From the NCBI GenBank assembly GCA_903827945.1, contig CAIKKN010000006.1, positions 1 to 64,000 of the forward strand: 64,000 bases of DNA. Reading direction: 5' to 3'. The position numbers and the translations under genes were made by a program. This document shows, in pieces, positions 61,801 to 64,000 of this stretch. How positions within the stretch are numbered: the first letter of the stretch is position 1; each line of letters begins with the position of its first letter. Below the pieces are notes generated by a model. The model saw only the letters and a list, made by a program, of their open reading frames with translations. It was not told the DNA's origin and ran no database searches. Source of the DNA: an uncultured Actinomycetes bacterium (GTDB lineage Bacteria; Actinomycetota; Actinomycetes; Nanopelagicales; Nanopelagicaceae).

Positions 61801-62105
61801 AGAGCCATTGCTGCATTGAGCGCAGTTTGGCCACCTAAAGTGGCAAGTACTGCATCTGGCCTTTCCTTACTAATGATTTTTTCAATTATCTCGGATGTAA
61901 TCGGCTCAATGTAAGTGGCATCTGCAAACTCTGGATCGGTCATAATCGTCGCTGGGTTGGAATTGATCAGAATTACACGCACTCCTTCTTCGCGAAGAAC
62001 ACGACATGCCTGAGTTCCAGAGTAATCAAACTCGCAGGCTTGGCCAATAACAATTGGACCACTTCCGATCACCAGAACACTCTTAATACTTGAATCTTTA
62101 GGCAT
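58836..62105 (-). CDS. carB: carbamoyl-phosphate synthase, large chain
   Basis: Makes carbamoyl phosphate from bicarbonate, ammonia and two ATP for pyrimidine and arginine synthesis. The 1089-residue chain has two ATP-grasp halves, each with its GSGP start ([17 protein letters not shown] and [18 protein letters not shown]) and [14 protein letters not shown] / [13 protein letters not shown] motifs, and a C-terminal allosteric MGS-like domain (about 950-1089). It overlaps carA by 8 nt and pyrK by 4 nt. Confidence 0.97.
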   Translation of the reverse strand: MPKDSSIKSVLVIGSGPIVIGQACEFDYSGTQACRVLREEGVRVILINSNPATIMTDPEFADATYIEPITSEIIEKIISKERPDAVLATLGGQTALNAAMALDELGIFEKYGTRLIGADIPAIKRGEDRDIFKKIVAKVGGESARSAICHTIEDCYQAVNELNYPVVVRPSFTMGGLGSGIAFNKEELDLIAGAGLRHSPTTEVLLEESILGWKEYELEVMRDYKDNVVIVCSIENVDPMGVHTGDSITVAPALTLTDVEYQRLRDLSIDIIREVGVATGGCNIQFAVNPLDGRIIVIEMNPRVSRSSALASKATGFPIAKIATKLAIGYSLDEIQNDITQSTPASFEPTLDYIVVKVPRFAFEKFPEADPRLTTTMKSVGEAMAIGRSFPEALQKALRSVEKKGTSFSWSKGNLSIAELKSAVQIPTEFRLQQVQQLMSLGSSVEELHELTKIDPWFLSQIELINNMAVEVRESLELTQELISKSKRMGFSDLQLSELRGVSELEIRNVRHRLGVFPVYKTVDTCAAEFEAHTPYHYSSYDLETEVISRTKPAVIILGSGPNRIGQGVEFDYSCVHAAFALKAAGYETIMINCNPETVSTDYDTSDRLYFEPLTLEDVLEVIRAETLAGPVLGVIAQLGGQTPLGLARGLMDAGVTILGTSPDAIDLAEDRGQFGKVLDDAHLVAPKYGMARSYEEAVTIAHDISYPVLVRPSFVLGGRGMEIVYDDESLRGFIERATQITPNHPVLIDRFLDDAIEIDVDALYDGDELFLAGVMEHIEEAGIHSGDSACVIPSESLNDEMQRQIRAATLKIASGVGVRGLINIQFAITRTNPGETGTLYVLEANPRASRTVPFVSKATGNSLAKAASLISVGKSISELRSSGVLPKSGDGVAHGISVKEAVLPWNRFRRVDGTGVDSVLGPEMRSTGEVMGIADSFGEAYAKSQSAAFGALPKSGNVFLSLSERDKAGSVEPARTLVNLGFTLYTTSGTHDFLSAAGVNSILVRKNSDINASGPSAVDIITDGTVQLVINTPLGRGTRHDGWLIRTASVQRSIPIITTIAGFKAAVAGISEITSHPFSIKSVQEWSA

Positions 62106-63228
62106 TATGAACCGCCTTTGCTTTCGTCATCATTTCTGCAAAGCGATCAAAGAGATATGCCGCATCGTGCGGACCTGCTGCAGATTCTGGGTGATACTGA
62201 ACGCTAAACGCCGGACGTTCAAGAAGTTCCAAACCTTCTACGACGCCATCGTTAAGGTTAATGTGCGATACAAAACCTGCTCCAAAAACTGTTGTAAAGT
62301 TCGCGTCTACCGGAGCTGCAACAGCAAACCCGTGATTATGTGAAGTGATTTCAACCGTGCCGTCACGCAAATTCTTAACAGGTTGATTTATGCCTCGATG
62401 GCCAAATGGAAGCTTATATGTTTCAAAACCGAGTGCACGTCCAAGAATTTGATGACCAAAGCAAATTCCGAATATTGGCATCGAATCAAGCAGGAACTCT
62501 CTTACCAAATCCACAATTGCATCCATCGTTGCAGGGTCTCCGGGGCCATTTGAAAGAAATACTCCATCTGGGTTGATGGCCATAATCTCTTCCTTAGTGG
62601 CTGATACAGGAAAAACATGAACTTCTATCCCCCGCAAAGACATCAGCCTTGGCGTTGCAGATTTTATTCCAAGATCGATGGCCGCGACAGTAAATTTCTT
62701 TTGCAATTCATCTGGGACAGGAACTATGTACTTAACCTGCGTTGATACATCATCAGCCAAGAAAGCGCCTGTCATCAAAGGCGCCTGCCTTACCTTTATA
62801 ACCATCTCTTCGCGAGAGAGCGACTCTCCAGAGAAAATCCCAACTCGCATTGCCCCACGACTACGAAGATGACGAGTGATTGCTCGAGTATCTACACCTT
62901 GAATTCCAACTACTCCAGCGTCAATCAAGGAATCTTCAAGCGATGTTTCCGAACGCCAATTACTCACTCGTGGTGATGGGTTTCTCACAACGAAACCAGA
63001 TACCCAAATCTTCTTTGACTCTTCATCTTCGTGGTTCATTCCGGTGTTGCCGATATGCGGGGCTGTCATGATCACAACCTGCTTATGATATGAAGGGTCA
63101 GTTAAAGTCTCTTGATATCCCGTCATTCCAGTAGTGAAGACCGCTTCACCGAAAGTCTCACCGAGGCAAGCCCAGGACTCACCCTCATAAATTGCACCAT
63201 CATCTAGAACTAGGAATGCCTTACTCAT
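62098..63228 (-). CDS. carA: carbamoyl-phosphate synthase, small chain
   Basis: Glutaminase subunit that feeds ammonia to CarB. The 376-residue protein has the N-terminal CPSase domain ([30 protein letters not shown]) and the C-terminal class I amidotransferase with nucleophile Cys in [15 protein letters not shown] and His-Glu in [15 protein letters not shown] 63228 overlaps the pyrC stop by 8 nt. Confidence 0.97.
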   Translation of the reverse strand: MSKAFLVLDDGAIYEGESWACLGETFGEAVFTTGMTGYQETLTDPSYHKQVVIMTAPHIGNTGMNHEDEESKKIWVSGFVVRNPSPRVSNWRSETSLEDSLIDAGVVGIQGVDTRAITRHLRSRGAMRVGIFSGESLSREEMVIKVRQAPLMTGAFLADDVSTQVKYIVPVPDELQKKFTVAAIDLGIKSATPRLMSLRGIEVHVFPVSATKEEIMAINPDGVFLSNGPGDPATMDAIVDLVREFLLDSMPIFGICFGHQILGRALGFETYKLPFGHRGINQPVKNLRDGTVEITSHNHGFAVAAPVDANFTTVFGAGFVSHINLNDGVVEGLELLERPAFSVQYHPESAAGPHDAAYLFDRFAEMMTKAKAVHNA

Positions 63229-64000
63229 GCTTTAACCCCGTCAATGTTTCATTTTTAACAACAAATACACCCTCATAGATTGTGTGAATCACTTTGGCTG
63301 TTAGCGCCGTTCCGTGGAAAGGGGTGTTCTTACTCTTCGAAGACATCTTCTCGCGATCAACTTGCCACGCCGACTTTGGATTCACAAGAGTTAGATTCGC
63401 TGGCGAACCAGCAGTGACTGCTCCTCCTTGTCGAGAGTACCGGCCAATTTTGGCAGGATTAGTAGACATCACTTCGACCAATCTTGGCCAACTCATCGCT
63501 CCAGTCTCAATCATCGTCTTGACTATGACCCCAAAGGCAGTTTCCAATCCGATCATTCCAAAGGCAGCAGCGCTCCATTCGCACTCTTTATCTTCAGTGG
63601 GGTGAGGCGCGTGATCTGTTGCAACGATATCTATTGTTCCATCCGCAAGACCAATACGAAGCGCCTGTACATCTGCATCAGTTCGCAGAGGTGGGTTAAC
63701 TTTGTAAACTGGGTCATAACTTTCCACAAGGTCATCGGTAAGTAATAAGTGATGAGGAGTTACTTCCGCAGTCACGTTAATGCCTTGCGACTTTGACCAT
63801 CGAACAAGTTCTACTCCACCTTTTGTAGTCAGATGACAAATGTGAAGGCGACTCTTTACATGATCGGCCAGGAGAATATCTCTAGCGATAATTGCTTCTT
63901 CGGCAACGGCGGGCCATCCAGCTAATCCAAGTCGCGAAGAAACCTCGCCTTCATTCATTTGCGAAGCTTGCGTCAACCGTGGATCTTGCGCATGCTGTGC
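63221..64000 (-). CDS. pyrC: dihydroorotase (5' end outside the window)
   Basis: Cyclises N-carbamoyl-aspartate to dihydroorotate. Only the C-terminal 259 codons are inside; the frame is open across the window edge (AQHAQDPR before [11 protein letters not shown]). Zinc and active-site residues: [22 protein letters not shown], and [15 protein letters not shown] with the catalytic Asp; the length and motifs fit the type I (AllB-like) class. It is the first visible gene of the long leftward pyr operon; pyrB and pyrR are expected outside. Confidence 0.95.
   Translation of the reverse strand, partial: AQHAQDPRLTQASQMNEGEVSSRLGLAGWPAVAEEAIIARDILLADHVKSRLHICHLTTKGGVELVRWSKSQGINVTAEVTPHHLLLTDDLVESYDPVYKVNPPLRTDADVQALRIGLADGTIDIVATDHAPHPTEDKECEWSAAAFGMIGLETAFGVIVKTMIETGAMSWPRLVEVMSTNPAKIGRYSRQGGAVTAGSPANLTLVNPKSAWQVDREKMSSKSKNTPFHGTALTAKVIHTIYEGVFVVKNETLTGLKHE

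Overview
The window reads as one gene-dense piece of chromosome from a small-genome, moderately low-GC actinobacterium, most likely a streamlined freshwater lineage of the acI / Nanopelagicales type. The lineage is inferred: the gene order is actinobacterial (compare the Mycobacterium tuberculosis blocks tlyA-der, pgsA2-gcvH-garA-merR-DUF151-merR-gcvB, helY-tatCA-pafCB...trmI...mshC, pyr-mihF-gmk-rpoZ-coaBC-metK-priA-fmt-rsmB-rpe), markers such as mshC (mycothiol), pafBC, mIHF, garA and ftsR are present, base composition looks near the mid-40s GC by eye, spacers are tiny and many start and stop codons overlap. No transposase, integrase of mobile type, phage gene or CRISPR array was seen.

Layout. 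1-262: end of an rRNA operon (23S-5S spacer, 5S rRNA, terminator). 371-14610, mostly plus strand: SSB-like protein, a 42-residue microprotein, tlyA, nadK, recN, pyrG, xerD, then a leftward parA plus ribbon-helix-helix pair, then scpA-scpB-rluB, an AT-rich small ORF, aroH, tyrA, a cmk-der fusion and a CDP-alcohol phosphotransferase. 14644-20292, plus: gcvH, garA, ftsR, a DUF151 nuclease, a second MerR gene and gcvP. 20321-28138, minus: pafB-pafC-tatA-tatC-lipid kinase-helY-5'-3' exonuclease-polyprenol phosphate mannosyltransferase. 28172-36935: an FKBP lipoprotein (plus), then minus-strand trmI, a HAD phosphatase, metH, mshC and a three-gene set of poorly understood actinobacterial proteins (SCO1664-like kinase fold, DUF3090, histidine phosphatase). 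36985-45321: mixed-strand metabolic and transport genes, a tRNA-Leu(GAG), ung, an ABC ATPase and serB. 45308-47349, minus: hisG, hisE and a riboflavin transporter gene (ribM/pnuX) behind a clear FMN riboswitch. 47359-64000, minus: one long tightly packed series from pyrC (cut by the window edge) through carA, carB, pyrK, pyrD, pyrF, a mIHF-guanylate kinase fusion, rpoZ, coaBC, metK, priA, def, fmt and rsmB to rpe.

How the genes work together. The window covers pyrimidine synthesis (carAB, pyrC, pyrK, pyrD, pyrF, pyrG, cmk), one-carbon and methionine metabolism (gcvH, gcvP, metH, metK, fmt, def), chromosome upkeep and repair (xerD, parA, scpAB, recN, ung, priA, pafBC, helY), protein export (tatA, tatC) and ribosome or tRNA modification (tlyA, rluB, rsmB, trmI).

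Most notable points. (1) mIHF and guanylate kinase are joined in one frame, with a strong internal Shine-Dalgarno and ATG that could also give free Gmk. (2) The proteasome/pupylation genes that lie between pafB and trmI in relatives are absent at that place, though pafBC remains. (3) An FMN-riboswitch-controlled riboflavin importer follows rpe, where relatives keep riboflavin synthesis genes. (4) Many first-of-operon genes have TANNNT exactly 6-7 nt before the start codon, as expected of leaderless transcripts, including two divergent genes whose -10 boxes overlap inside a 15-bp gap. (5) A 72-codon AT-rich ORF overlaps aroH by ATGA. Start codons were moved from the longest-ORF position wherever overlap, Shine-Dalgarno or promoter evidence favoured it; these choices are stated per gene.
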